From: GWF2-30-66 sp042576225
GTDB lineage: Bacteria; Babelota; Babeliae; Babelales; Vermiphilaceae
Assembly: GCA_042576225.1 (NCBI GenBank)
Contig: JBHPCA010000025.1
Span: 1 to 19,972 of the forward strand
Direction of reading: 5' to 3'
DNA: 19,972 bases
The position numbers were made by a program, and so were the translations under genes. The notes under the pieces are model-generated. The model was given only the letters and a program-made list of their open reading frames with translations. It did not search any database and had not been told where the DNA came from. Below, piece by piece: positions 1 to 6,967 of the stretch; position 1 is the stretch's first letter; every line of letters begins with the position of its first letter.

Positions 1-140
1 CATAAATTGAAATCTTTTAGACATAACCTTGTAATCTTTGAACCATTTTTTTCAAAATTCATACAAAATAATAAATTGCTGCAAGCTACAAAAGAAAGGT
101 ATAACAAAATAAACAAAAAATTAGATTTTGTATATTTCAT
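1..140 (-). CDS. Partial gene, N-terminus of a putative exported protein or lipoprotein (runs off left edge)
   Basis: An open frame starts at ATG 140-138 and stays open for 46 codons to the window edge, so only the N-terminus is visible. A strong Shine-Dalgarno run (GGGGGA, about 146-151) lies 5 nt upstream of the ATG. The protein begins MKYTKSN, followed by a hydrophobic stretch at about residues 8-18 (FLFILLYLSFV) and then ACSN. This is the layout of a signal peptide: a short basic n-region, a hydrophobic core and a small-residue cleavage zone. The FVAC segment with Cys20 loosely fits a lipobox, so either a lipoprotein or a secreted protein is possible. After it come polar residues (NFEKNGSKITRL). 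The gene follows the rplQ terminator on the same strand and is probably a separate unit. No family can be recognised from 46 residues, and function is unknown. Confidence 0.6.
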   Translation of the reverse strand, partial: MKYTKSNFLFILLYLSFVACSNLLFCMNFEKNGSKITRLCLKDFNL

Positions 141-187
141 GATAATCCCCCAAAATCATAAAAACTACACAGCCCCCAATAAACCAA

Positions 188-219
188 TATAGGTCCAAAC
201 TACTATATTTTTACCTATA
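188..219. repeat. Short inverted repeat in the spacer left of rplQ
   Basis: TATAGGT (188-194) and ACCTATA (213-219) are perfect 7-nt inverted copies separated by 18 nt. They lie in the 204-nt spacer (141-344) between the rplQ end and the partial exported-protein gene. Nothing else convincing was seen in that spacer apart from the terminator and the ribosome-binding site of the partial gene. The repeat could be an operator or chance in AT-rich DNA. Confidence 0.25.
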
Positions 220-315
220 ACATGCTTATACTATGCCAGCGTAGCACACATGAAAAATATCACAAATTACCTGTTAAAAAGTTAAAAAGCTTTAATTCAA
301 GCAAGCAAAAGCAAA

Positions 316-352
316 AAGAGAAGGGGAAAGGCTCCAAAAAGCCTTTATACCC
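316..352 (-). terminator. Candidate intrinsic terminator at the end of the ribosomal operon
   Basis: On the minus strand AAAGGCT (346-340) pairs perfectly with AGCCTTT (333-327) around a 6-nt loop. GGG (352-350) can extend the stem to CCC (326-324) across a 3-nt bulge. A pyrimidine tail (CTTCTCTTTTT) follows. The 5' arm includes the rplQ stop codon. The U-run is interrupted, so termination may be imperfect, but the position at the end of the gene cluster fits. Confidence 0.5.
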
Positions 353-701
353 ACTCCAGTCTTGCTATAGTAGCTGTATCACTCGCTCTTTTTCCCATAG
401 GGAGAACTCTCGTATAGCCACCTGGCCTATTGATATATTTAGGAGCTATCTCTTTAAATAACTTAATCAAGGCCTCCTGTTTATAAGGAAGCAGCTTTTG
501 AGCCATACGCCTTGCGTTAAAATTGTTACCCTTTCTCGCTATAGTAACAAGCTTCTCTGCAAGTTTTTGAGTCTCTTTAACTCTCGCCTTTGTCGAAACT
601 AAATGACCATACATTATTAAGCTTATAACCTGGTTTCTCAAAAGAGCCTTTTTATGAGCCGGCTTTACGTTTAATTTTTTTCTACCAATCTGATGTTTCA
701 T
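345..701 (-). CDS. rplQ: 50S ribosomal protein L17
   Basis: L17 is a large-subunit protein that binds 23S rRNA near the polypeptide exit. The 118-residue product starts MKHQIGRKKLNVKPAHKKAL, matching the family's usual opening MRH..GRKL.R...HR.AL. It ends with the conserved GGYTRVLPMGKRASD segment (about residues 94-108). Length is typical of short bacterial L17 (115-130 residues). It is the last gene of the alpha segment, 21 nt after rpoA, and the candidate terminator begins in its stop codon. The ATG at 701 directly opens the family-consistent N-terminus. Identification is secure. Confidence 0.97.
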   Translation of the reverse strand: MKHQIGRKKLNVKPAHKKALLRNQVISLIMYGHLVSTKARVKETQKLAEKLVTIARKGNNFNARRMAQKLLPYKQEALIKLFKEIAPKYINRPGGYTRVLPMGKRASDTATIARLEWV

Positions 702-722
702 AGCAATCTAAAACCTCTTTAA

Positions 723-1793
723 TTAACTATCTTTTTTTTCTTTCTTCATTCTGCTTTGAAGAATCTTTTTAATATCTTCTTCTTTTATAGCCATATCGTA
801 AGTAAGTCCAAAAGCTTTCATGCTCGCTTTGACCTCATTCAATGATTTGCGTCCAAAGTTCTTTATTTTTAGTACATCTTCTTCTTGAAGATTTACCAAA
901 TCAAGAATTGTTTTCACACCGGCATTAATCAAGCAGTTATGGGCTCTTACAGAAAGCTCAAGCTCATCTATAGGCTTCATGAGAAGTTCTACAGGAACAC
1001 CTTTAAGCCCCAGCTGGTCAAGCTCTAGTGGCTCTGTTTCTTGCTCTTTATCAGGCATAGCTGAAATTTCATTAAACGGTATCTCTGTGCTTATCAAGAA
1101 ACACTCAAGCTGAGTACGTAAAACTGATACTGCATAGTGCAAAGCATCGACAGGATTTTCCGATCCATCAGTATAGATCTTTAGCGTCAACTTATCATAA
1201 TCAATTTCTTTACCAACACGAGTTTTTTCTACGTTAAACATAACTTTTGAAAGCGGAGAAAACATAGCGTCGATATATATGCGATTATCATCTTGCAAAG
1301 CTTTACCCTGCGGCCATTGCGAAGACCTGTAACCTCTTCCAGACTCCACAAAAAATTCAATATCAAGTTCGCCTCCATCTGCAACATGAGCCAAAACATG
1401 ATCTTTATTAATGAGCTCAAGATGATCATCTGATTTTATATCAGAAACACGCGCAGCTGCTTCTCCTGAAACCTTTAGAGACATTTTACCAGGCTGACCT
1501 GTCTTGTTTTTTACAACAATCTCTTTAATATTCAATACCAGTTGCATAGCATCTTCGACAACGCCATCAACCGAAGAAAACTCGTTATTTATACCTTTAA
1601 TTATAACCGATGTTACAGCAGAACCTTCTACAGCACCAAGTAACGCTCTTCGCAAAGCATTACCCAACGTATTACCAAAACCTGGCTCTAAAGGCTGAGC
1701 AATTAACTCGCCATACGTTTCGCTTATCTTTTTTTTGTCCCAGCTCAACCGCGGAATTATTAAGGGTTGATATTCCTTTTTATCACCTTCCAT
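723..1793 (-). CDS. rpoA: DNA-directed RNA polymerase subunit alpha
   Basis: The alpha dimer nucleates RNA polymerase assembly, and its C-terminal domain contacts UP elements and activators. Residues about 10-240 form the N-terminal assembly domain, with the conserved EPGFGNTLGNALRRALL block at residues 36-52. A linker at about 241-272 leads to the helix-hairpin-helix C-terminal domain at about 273-330. There ELSVRAHNCL carries Arg283 and Asn287, the counterparts of E. coli Arg265 and Asn268 that bind DNA. The protein has 356 residues against about 329 in E. coli; the excess is mostly a charged tail of about 26 residues after the C-terminal domain. ATG 1793 has AGGAG 5 nt upstream. As in many bacteria it sits between rpsD and rplQ. 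Confidence 0.98.
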   Translation of the reverse strand: MEGDKKEYQPLIIPRLSWDKKKISETYGELIAQPLEPGFGNTLGNALRRALLGAVEGSAVTSVIIKGINNEFSSVDGVVEDAMQLVLNIKEIVVKNKTGQPGKMSLKVSGEAAARVSDIKSDDHLELINKDHVLAHVADGGELDIEFFVESGRGYRSSQWPQGKALQDDNRIYIDAMFSPLSKVMFNVEKTRVGKEIDYDKLTLKIYTDGSENPVDALHYAVSVLRTQLECFLISTEIPFNEISAMPDKEQETEPLELDQLGLKGVPVELLMKPIDELELSVRAHNCLINAGVKTILDLVNLQEEDVLKIKNFGRKSLNEVKASMKAFGLTYDMAIKEEDIKKILQSRMKKEKKDS

Positions 1794-1862
1794 AGGTTCT
1801 CCTGAAAATCTTTATCCATACATATAATCAAAAAAGCACATCGCATATCGCATACTTATCAA

Positions 1863-2438
1863 TTATTTAGAATACAACTCAACAATCAAATGTTCTTCAA
1901 TAGAAGCTTTTATATCAGCTCTTGAAGGTTCACGTAAAACTAATCCCTTGCGATCCTGCTTGTTAAGTTCTAACCATTCTGGAACTTTTATCCCAATGTT
2001 AAGCCTTTTATCTACTACCTGCTCTAAAAATGTTTTTTTATCTACAACATTTTTAGCAAGGGAAATTTCATCATTTATAGAAACCATAAACGATGGTGAA
2101 TAAACTTTTTTACCGTTAACTAAAATGTGCCCATGAACAATAATTTGTCTTGCTTGTCTTCTTGTACTTGCTAGCTTAAGCCTATACACAACATTATCCA
2201 AACGACTCTCAAGCAAGCTAAGCAAAACTTCACCTGTAGCGCCTGTCTTTTTTACCGCAGTATTAAAAAATTTTCTAAACTGCTTTTCGCGCATACCATA
2301 CATATTTTTTACTTTCTGTTTTTCGTGCAGCTGCCTGCCATATTCAGAAAGTTTCCGAGCTCTTCTGAGATCTTCTTTCTTTTTTGAAACATCTCTCTTA
2401 GAAGATTGCTCAGTCGTTCCCCTAGCCTTTGTTTTCAT
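1863..2438 (-). CDS. rpsD: 30S ribosomal protein S4, N-terminally shortened
   Basis: S4 is a primary 16S rRNA binder that starts assembly of the 30S body, and in E. coli it represses its own alpha operon. The conserved body starts at LSEYGRQLHEKQK (residue 30) and continues through the S4 RNA-binding fold (SRLDNVVYRL, STRRQARQIIVHGHILVNG) to the typical ending EHLIVELYSK. The family normally has about 45 residues before LSEYG. Here there are 29, rich in Lys and Arg (MKTKARGTTEQSSKRDVSKK), with neither the usual MARY-GP opening nor the zinc cysteines some lineages carry. An in-frame TAA at 2453-2451 closes any longer frame with an ATG start, and AAGG precedes the ATG, so the short form looks real. 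It is followed by rpoA after 69 nt. Confidence 0.96.
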   Translation of the reverse strand: MKTKARGTTEQSSKRDVSKKKEDLRRARKLSEYGRQLHEKQKVKNMYGMREKQFRKFFNTAVKKTGATGEVLLSLLESRLDNVVYRLKLASTRRQARQIIVHGHILVNGKKVYSPSFMVSINDEISLAKNVVDKKTFLEQVVDKRLNIGIKVPEWLELNKQDRKGLVLREPSRADIKASIEEHLIVELYSK

Positions 2439-2502
2439 CTTCGCCTTATATTAAATTAATAAACTAAAACGTTTAAAAATATACTATTAAACTACCATTA
2501 TG

Positions 2503-2886
2503 CTATACTCTACGTTTCTTCGGAGGTCGACAACCATTATGGGGCAATGGAGTCACATCTCTTAAAACCGTAATATTAAATCCAGCTGACTGCAACGATC
2601 TCACAGAAGAATCTCTTCCTGAGCCTGGACCTTGCAAATTTACCTCAATATTTCTAATACCATATGTACTCATGTCTTTTGTAAGATTTGCTATGACCTG
2701 TGAAGCTGCAAACGGTGTTCCCTTCTTTGCGCCTTTATAGCCAAGCATACCAGCAGACCCAGAAAGCAATACATCACCGTCCAAGGTAGTTATTGTCACT
2801 ATAGTATTGTTAAAAGTAGATTTAACATGCGCAATAACAGTATCTACTTGTCTTTTTATTTTTTTTGACTTTCTTTTATAAGCCAT
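2503..2886 (-). CDS. rpsK: 30S ribosomal protein S11
   Basis: S11 lies on the 30S platform and helps shape the mRNA exit and E-site region. The 127-residue product has the family core: IAHVKSTFNNTIVTIT, the GSAGMLGYKGAKKGTPFAA block, and the C-terminal PHNGCRPPKKRRV. The Asn117-Gly118 pair within HNGC is the position that becomes isoaspartate in E. coli S11. Length matches the family (about 127-130). ATG 2886 gives the expected lysine-rich start (MAYKRKSKK). It lies between rpsM (38 nt upstream) and rpsD (64 nt downstream), the standard alpha order. Confidence 0.98.
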   Translation of the reverse strand: MAYKRKSKKIKRQVDTVIAHVKSTFNNTIVTITTLDGDVLLSGSAGMLGYKGAKKGTPFAASQVIANLTKDMSTYGIRNIEVNLQGPGSGRDSSVRSLQSAGFNITVLRDVTPLPHNGCRPPKKRRV

Positions 2887-2924
2887 TATATCCTTTACAC
2901 CCTCATATCATAGATTAAACTATA

Positions 2925-3311
2925 TTATTTCTTAGTAGCTAACTTCTTTTTAGCAACAGGAGCACGTCTTGGACCTTTTCTTGTCCTAGCATTTGTTTTT
3001 GTTCTTTGACCCCTTGCCGGCAAGCCTCTTTTATGTCTATCGCCACGGTAACTCTTTATATCTCTTAATCTATTTATATTTTCATAAATCTGTTTACGAA
3101 GCGCACCCTCAATAACATAGTTATTTGAGATTTCTTTTTGGATCAACGTAATCTCTTGATCAGTTAAATCCTTAACGCGCTTATCAAAACTAATCTTAAG
3201 TATATCAAGAATATCTCGTGAGCTTTTAAGACCTATACCATAAATATATGTTATGCCAAACTCAACCCGCTTGTTTAATGGTAAGTTGACACCTTCTATT
3301 CTAACAGCCAT
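2925..3311 (-). CDS. rpsM: 30S ribosomal protein S13
   Basis: S13 sits on the 30S head, where it contacts the P-site tRNA and forms intersubunit bridges with L5. Family landmarks are the opening MAVRIEGVNLPLNKRV, the TYIYGIG helix-two-turn-helix segment (about residues 21-27), and the SYRGDRHKRGLPARGQRTKTN block (about 89-109). The tail is Lys/Arg-rich, ending KKKLATKK. The 128-residue length is normal. ATG 3311 has GAGGA 6 nt upstream, and the gene starts 20 nt after rpmJ. Identification is secure. Confidence 0.98.
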   Translation of the reverse strand: MAVRIEGVNLPLNKRVEFGITYIYGIGLKSSRDILDILKISFDKRVKDLTDQEITLIQKEISNNYVIEGALRKQIYENINRLRDIKSYRGDRHKRGLPARGQRTKTNARTRKGPRRAPVAKKKLATKK

Positions 3312-3331
3312 ACAAATTCCTCATCTATGCC

Positions 3332-3448
3332 TTAACCTTGGCGCTGTTTATGCTTAGGATTCTTCTTACAAATAACACGCACAACTCCTTTGCGACAAAT
3401 AATCTTACAATCCTTGCAGATTCTTTTCACTGATGTTTTTACTTTCAT
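3332..3448 (-). CDS. rpmJ: 50S ribosomal protein L36, zinc-binding form
   Basis: This gene encodes only 38 residues: MKVKTSVKRICKDC at the start and PKHKQRQG at the end. L36 is a small zinc-ribbon protein that stabilises 23S rRNA late in 50S assembly. The zinc ligands are intact: Cys11, Cys14, Cys27 and His33. It is therefore the zinc-dependent (C+) paralogue, not the cysteine-free variant some bacteria express when zinc is scarce. The spacing Cys27 to His33 (one residue longer than in Thermus) matches E. coli L36. It sits between infA and rpsM, the usual position linking the spc and alpha segments. Confidence 0.97.
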   Translation of the reverse strand: MKVKTSVKRICKDCKIICRKGVVRVICKKNPKHKQRQG

Positions 3449-3506
3449 ATTTTAATCCCTCAAAAATTTATCACATTAAAATACAACATCCATCATTTCT
3501 TATCTT

Positions 3507-3731
3507 TTACTTCTTATGCCTTAAAACTATTCTGCCCCTTGTTAAATCATACGGGGAAAGCTCTAGCGTCACTCTATCTCCGGGTAAAATTCTTATGTAA
3601 TTCATACGCATCTTCCCCGAAACATGCCCCAAAACTATATGTCCCCCTTCTATTTCAACACGAAACATAGCATTAGGAAGAGTCTCCCTAACAATGCCTT
3701 CTACTATAACGACCTCTTCTTTTCTTTTCAT
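3507..3731 (-). CDS. infA: Translation initiation factor IF-1
   Basis: IF-1 is a single OB-fold protein that occupies the 30S A site during initiation and cooperates with IF-2 and IF-3. The 74-residue sequence contains the family hallmarks GIVRETLPNAMFRVE, HVSGKMRMNYIRILPGDRV and SPYDLTRGRIV. Its ATG (3731-3729) overlaps the map stop codon as ATGA, so translation is probably coupled to map. It begins MKRKEEVVIV, slightly different from the common MAKED start but of normal length. It is followed by rpmJ after 58 nt. Confidence 0.98.
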   Translation of the reverse strand: MKRKEEVVIVEGIVRETLPNAMFRVEIEGGHIVLGHVSGKMRMNYIRILPGDRVTLELSPYDLTRGRIVLRHKK

Positions 3732-4501
3732 AAATTTTTAGTCTCCATGCACTTATGCCTCGTTAAAATTTTTGGCTCACCGTCAGTTACAATCACTGTA
3801 TCTTCAACATGAGCTGTTAAGCTTTTATCAACAGACCTCACAGTCCAACCATCATTCATAACAACTACGTTATAATCGCCTGCCGTTATCATCGGCTCTA
3901 TAGCCAACGCCATGCCAGACCTCAAAATCGGACCCGTACCAGATTTTCCATAATTGGGGACCTCTGGCTCTTCATGCAAATGCTTTCCAATACCATGCCC
4001 TGCAAAATCTCTCACGATACCAAATCCATTTTCCTCAACAACCTGTTGTATCGCTGAAGATATATCCGACAGATGATTTCCAGACCTCGCATTATCAATT
4101 CCAGCATCTAGAGCTGCTTGCGCCACACTCACTAGCTTTTGAGCTTCCGGAGTACATACATCAACACAAAATGATCTCGCCATATCGGCACAGTAATTTT
4201 TCCAAGAAGCACAGACATCAATTTTAACAAGATCCTTAGATGTCAAAATTTTATCTTCTGAAGGCACTCCATGAATTACCTCCTCGTTTACCGATATACA
4301 GCTTTCATGCCTATAACCCGCATATCCTTTTGATTTGGAAACAAGATTTCTCTTTTTAAGTTCTTTGCTAATCCATCTGTTTATATCGGCAGTATTCGCA
4401 CCAGGACAAATCAAAGAAGGAAGCTCTTGAAAAATTTCAGCGAGCAATCTTCCAGCTTGGGCCATCTTAGCAATAGAAGACTTATTTTTTATTGCTATCA
4501 T
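3728..4501 (-). CDS. map: Methionine aminopeptidase, type I
   Basis: This metalloenzyme removes the initiator methionine from nascent proteins at the ribosome exit. The 257-residue pita-bread fold carries all five dinuclear metal ligands: Asp95, Asp106, His169, Glu202 and Glu233. His77 (in VIHGVP) and His176 (in HLHEEP) match the substrate-pocket histidines of E. coli MAP. There is no N-terminal extension or insert, so it is type I. ATG 4501 has GGGAGA just upstream, and the gene starts 9 nt after adk. It overlaps infA by 4 nt. The adk-map-infA module inside the spc segment also occurs in Firmicutes and Actinobacteria. Confidence 0.98.
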   Translation of the reverse strand: MIAIKNKSSIAKMAQAGRLLAEIFQELPSLICPGANTADINRWISKELKKRNLVSKSKGYAGYRHESCISVNEEVIHGVPSEDKILTSKDLVKIDVCASWKNYCADMARSFCVDVCTPEAQKLVSVAQAALDAGIDNARSGNHLSDISSAIQQVVEENGFGIVRDFAGHGIGKHLHEEPEVPNYGKSGTGPILRSGMALAIEPMITAGDYNVVVMNDGWTVRSVDKSLTAHVEDTVIVTDGEPKILTRHKCMETKNL

Positions 4502-4510
4502 AAGTCTCCC

Positions 4511-5209
4511 TTAGCCTTCTAAGCCCGCCATTTTTTTAAAACTATCAAAAACTTCATCGAGAGGCATACTCGCATCTATTTCAAAAACAAGCTGACCCTT
4601 ATCCTTGTAAAAACCCAAAAGCGCAGACTCATTCTCATGATACACTTTAAGTCTTTCTTTTATGGCTTCAGGCTCATCATCATTTCTTATTTCAAGAGGA
4701 CTTTCACACAGATCACACATCTTATTGTTTTTAGACCTCAGCTCAGAACCCTCTATAATAGAATAAACTGCATGGCAATCCTTGTTTTGACAAACTGCAC
4801 GACCACCAAGTCTATTCACCACAACATCGTCTGATACCACAAGTCTCACAACGTAAAAGCCAACATCCTTGAATTCTTCTTGTTTCAAGAAATCATCTAA
4901 AGCTTTGGCTTGAGCCAAATTCCTCGGATAACCATCCAAAAGAATGCTTTTGTCTCGCCCAAGTTGCTTAGCCAACCATTGATTCACCATGTCAACTATA
5001 ATGCCATCATTTACTAGTTTACCAGATTTCAAAACTAAATCTATCTGTTTTCCTATTTCCGTCTGCTGGGCAATCTGCTTTCTGCACAAATTTCCCGTCG
5101 ATAGCTGCTTCCAGCCGAAATTCTTTATACAAAGACCTGAAAATGAACCCTTTCCAGAACCCGGTGGACCTACCAATACAAAAATATCACCTTTCGCACT
5201 CATGCTCAT
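4511..5209 (-). CDS. adk: Adenylate kinase with an atypical cysteine LID
   Basis: The enzyme converts ATP and AMP to two ADP in the cytoplasm. Seen here are the P-loop GPPGSGKG (residues 14-21), the AMP-binding segment STGNLCR (37-43, Asn where Asp is usual), DGYPR (92-96) and the NRLGGR stretch (132-137). The LID (about 138-172) holds four cysteines, 140, 145, 165 and 168. The first pair is CX4C rather than the usual CX2C of zinc-binding adenylate kinases; the second pair is CX2C. The length of 232 residues is slightly above the long-form norm. The ATG (5209-5207) overlaps the secY stop as ATGA; Met3 at 5203 is an alternative start. Confidence 0.97.
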   Translation of the reverse strand: MSMSAKGDIFVLVGPPGSGKGSFSGLCIKNFGWKQLSTGNLCRKQIAQQTEIGKQIDLVLKSGKLVNDGIIVDMVNQWLAKQLGRDKSILLDGYPRNLAQAKALDDFLKQEEFKDVGFYVVRLVVSDDVVVNRLGGRAVCQNKDCHAVYSIIEGSELRSKNNKMCDLCESPLEIRNDDEPEAIKERLKVYHENESALLGFYKDKGQLVFEIDASMPLDEVFDSFKKMAGLEG

Positions 5210-6516
5210 CTAGCGCCCCTGCCCTTCATTCTACCTGAAGACAAGAAACCTTCATATCTGTGCTCAATCAAATAAGACTCTATCTGAGAAGCCGTCTCTA
5301 ACGCCACACCGACCGCAATAAGCAATGAAGTACCGTATAACATAAACGGATACTGTAAAAATATTTTTACTATATTCGGCGATATTGCCAAGAAACCAAG
5401 ATATAGAGCTCCAACTAAACCTATTCTTGTTAAAATATAGTTGAAAAACTCTGCAGTTTTTCTTCCTGGACGTATCCCAGGCAAAAATCCACCACTTTTT
5501 TTAATATTATCTGCCAATTCTTCTGGATTAAACTGCAACGCAGTATAAAAGAAAGAGAAAAAAACAATTAATACAAACATCAAAACATTATGAAATAAAG
5601 TTGTTGGCATCATAACACCTGAAAGCCATTTAAAAGCAGCATACTTAGATAAGGACTGAGACAAAAACGCTGGGACTTGCAAAATAGAACTCGCAAAAAT
5701 AACCGGCATAACACCTGCTGGATTTATTTTAAACGGTATATAAGTACTTTGCCCACCATACACTCTGTGACCAACAATTCTTCTTGCGTATTGAACCGGG
5801 ATCTTTCTCACCCCTTTTTCCAAGAAAACTATGCATGCGGTAATAGCCAAGAAAACAGCCAAAACAGATAGAGCCGATATTAAAGACATGTTGCCTTCTT
5901 GTACCTGGTGCACGGTTATTAAAACATACCTAGGAAAATTAGAAATGATACCCGCAAATATTATCATGGAACTACCATTACCTATTCCATGCTGTGTAAT
6001 CTGCTCTCCTAACCACATAACAAGCATAGAGCCTACAGTCAAAGATAAAACAAATAAAAACCTAAATCCCCAACCAGGATTTAAAACTAAGTTCATATGC
6101 TCAAGAATAAACGAGAAACTAATACTCTGTATTATACTTATCAAAAGCGCCAAATATCTCGTATATTGGCTTATTTTTTTTCTACCGTATTCGCCCTCTT
6201 TCAAAAGCTGCTCTAAATAGGGAATCGTAAACCCTAGAAGCTGCATCATAATCGAAGCAGTAATAAAGGGGGATATTCCTAGTGCAAAGATTGTACACAT
6301 TCTAAGAGCACCACCAGAAAAAAGATCTAAATATCCCAACAAACCTCCAAGGCCTGTAGCAGGATTCATAGCTACCTTTAAAGCATTTAAATCTATACCT
6401 ACCGTTGGGATGTGTACACCAAATCTATAAATAATCAAAACACCCAGAGTAAATAGTATTTTTTTTCTTAATTCTGAGATATAAAAAATGTTTATAAAAT
6501 TTTTTAGCAGTACCAC
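5206..6516 (-). CDS. secY: Preprotein translocase subunit SecY
   Basis: SecY forms the pore of the inner-membrane SecYEG channel. The 436 residues contain ten hydrophobic segments, at about 18-34, 72-95, 118-137, 151-170, 184-202, 212-232, 265-285, 308-328, 364-382 and 391-410. Signatures include WLGEQITQHGIGNGSS (168-183), the cytoplasmic loop FNPEELADNIKKSGGFLPGIRPG (329-351), and a basic C-terminus that could contact the ribosome. The start is GTG (6516-6514), supported by an excellent AAGGAG 9-10 nt upstream, which lies inside the end of rplO. It follows rplO by 4 nt and overlaps adk by 4 nt. The gene for SecE or SecG is not in the window. Confidence 0.98.
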   Translation of the reverse strand: MVLLKNFINIFYISELRKKILFTLGVLIIYRFGVHIPTVGIDLNALKVAMNPATGLGGLLGYLDLFSGGALRMCTIFALGISPFITASIMMQLLGFTIPYLEQLLKEGEYGRKKISQYTRYLALLISIIQSISFSFILEHMNLVLNPGWGFRFLFVLSLTVGSMLVMWLGEQITQHGIGNGSSMIIFAGIISNFPRYVLITVHQVQEGNMSLISALSVLAVFLAITACIVFLEKGVRKIPVQYARRIVGHRVYGGQSTYIPFKINPAGVMPVIFASSILQVPAFLSQSLSKYAAFKWLSGVMMPTTLFHNVLMFVLIVFFSFFYTALQFNPEELADNIKKSGGFLPGIRPGRKTAEFFNYILTRIGLVGALYLGFLAISPNIVKIFLQYPFMLYGTSLLIAVGVALETASQIESYLIEHRYEGFLSSGRMKGRGAR

Positions 6517-6520
6517 AACC

Positions 6521-6967
6521 CTAAATCTCCTTCGTTACTATTGCCTGTCCACCAAGATTTGTAATAGTCTCTTTGGCTGACTTGCTAAACGCGTCTGCCA
6601 CAACTTCAAGCTTCTTTTTTAGCTCACCGTTTCCCAAAATTTTCAAATAAAATTTGCTTTTACCCTTAAAAACACCCTTTTCTATTAAAACTTGCTTGTC
6701 AACTTTATCACCATCGTTAAACAAGCTATCTAGTTTTTGCAAACTAATAATTTTAACTTCGGTAGCAAATCTAGTATTATTAAAACCTCTTTTTGGTAGT
6801 CTACGAACTAAAGGCATCTGGCCACCTTCAAAAGCTACACTTATCTTATGCCCAGATCTAGCTCTTTGACCTTTATGTCCTTTTGTTGAGGTCCCACCTC
6901 GAGAACCACCTCTTCCAATTCTTTTCTTTTTCTTGCACAACGGAGTTAATTCATTAAGCTTTAACAT
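6521..6967 (-). CDS. rplO: 50S ribosomal protein L15
   Basis: L15 is a late-assembly 50S protein with a long extension that threads through 23S rRNA. The start chosen is ATG 6967-6965, giving 148 residues beginning MLKLNELTPL, the family-like N-terminus. A consensus GGAGGG (6975-6980) lies 7 nt upstream. A TTG at 6985 would add six residues but would place this Shine-Dalgarno inside the gene, so it is rejected. The Gly/Arg-rich loop GRGGSRGGTSTKGHKGQ follows, then the globular C-terminal domain. The start overlaps the 3' end of rpsE by 14 nt. In many bacteria rpmD (L30) lies between rpsE and rplO; there is no room for it here. Confidence 0.97.
   Translation of the reverse strand: MLKLNELTPLCKKKKRIGRGGSRGGTSTKGHKGQRARSGHKISVAFEGGQMPLVRRLPKRGFNNTRFATEVKIISLQKLDSLFNDGDKVDKQVLIEKGVFKGKSKFYLKILGNGELKKKLEVVADAFSKSAKETITNLGGQAIVTKEI

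Noticed and set aside
1..24. Minus-strand start at ATG 24-22 (MSKRFQFM...)
   Set aside because: It is in a different frame from the signal-peptide gene, has AAGG only 2 nt from the ATG, and has just 8 codons visible.
7..192. Forward-strand 61-codon frame at the left end
   Set aside because: It starts at TTG, has no ribosome-binding site, and overlaps the minus-strand signal-peptide gene, which has strong start signals.
222..461. Forward-strand frame across the rplQ 3' end
   Set aside because: It runs antisense through the conserved L17 gene and shows no recognisable motif.
5831..6220. Forward-strand 129-codon frame inside secY
   Set aside because: Antisense to the transmembrane coding region of SecY, with no independent start signals or recognisable motif.
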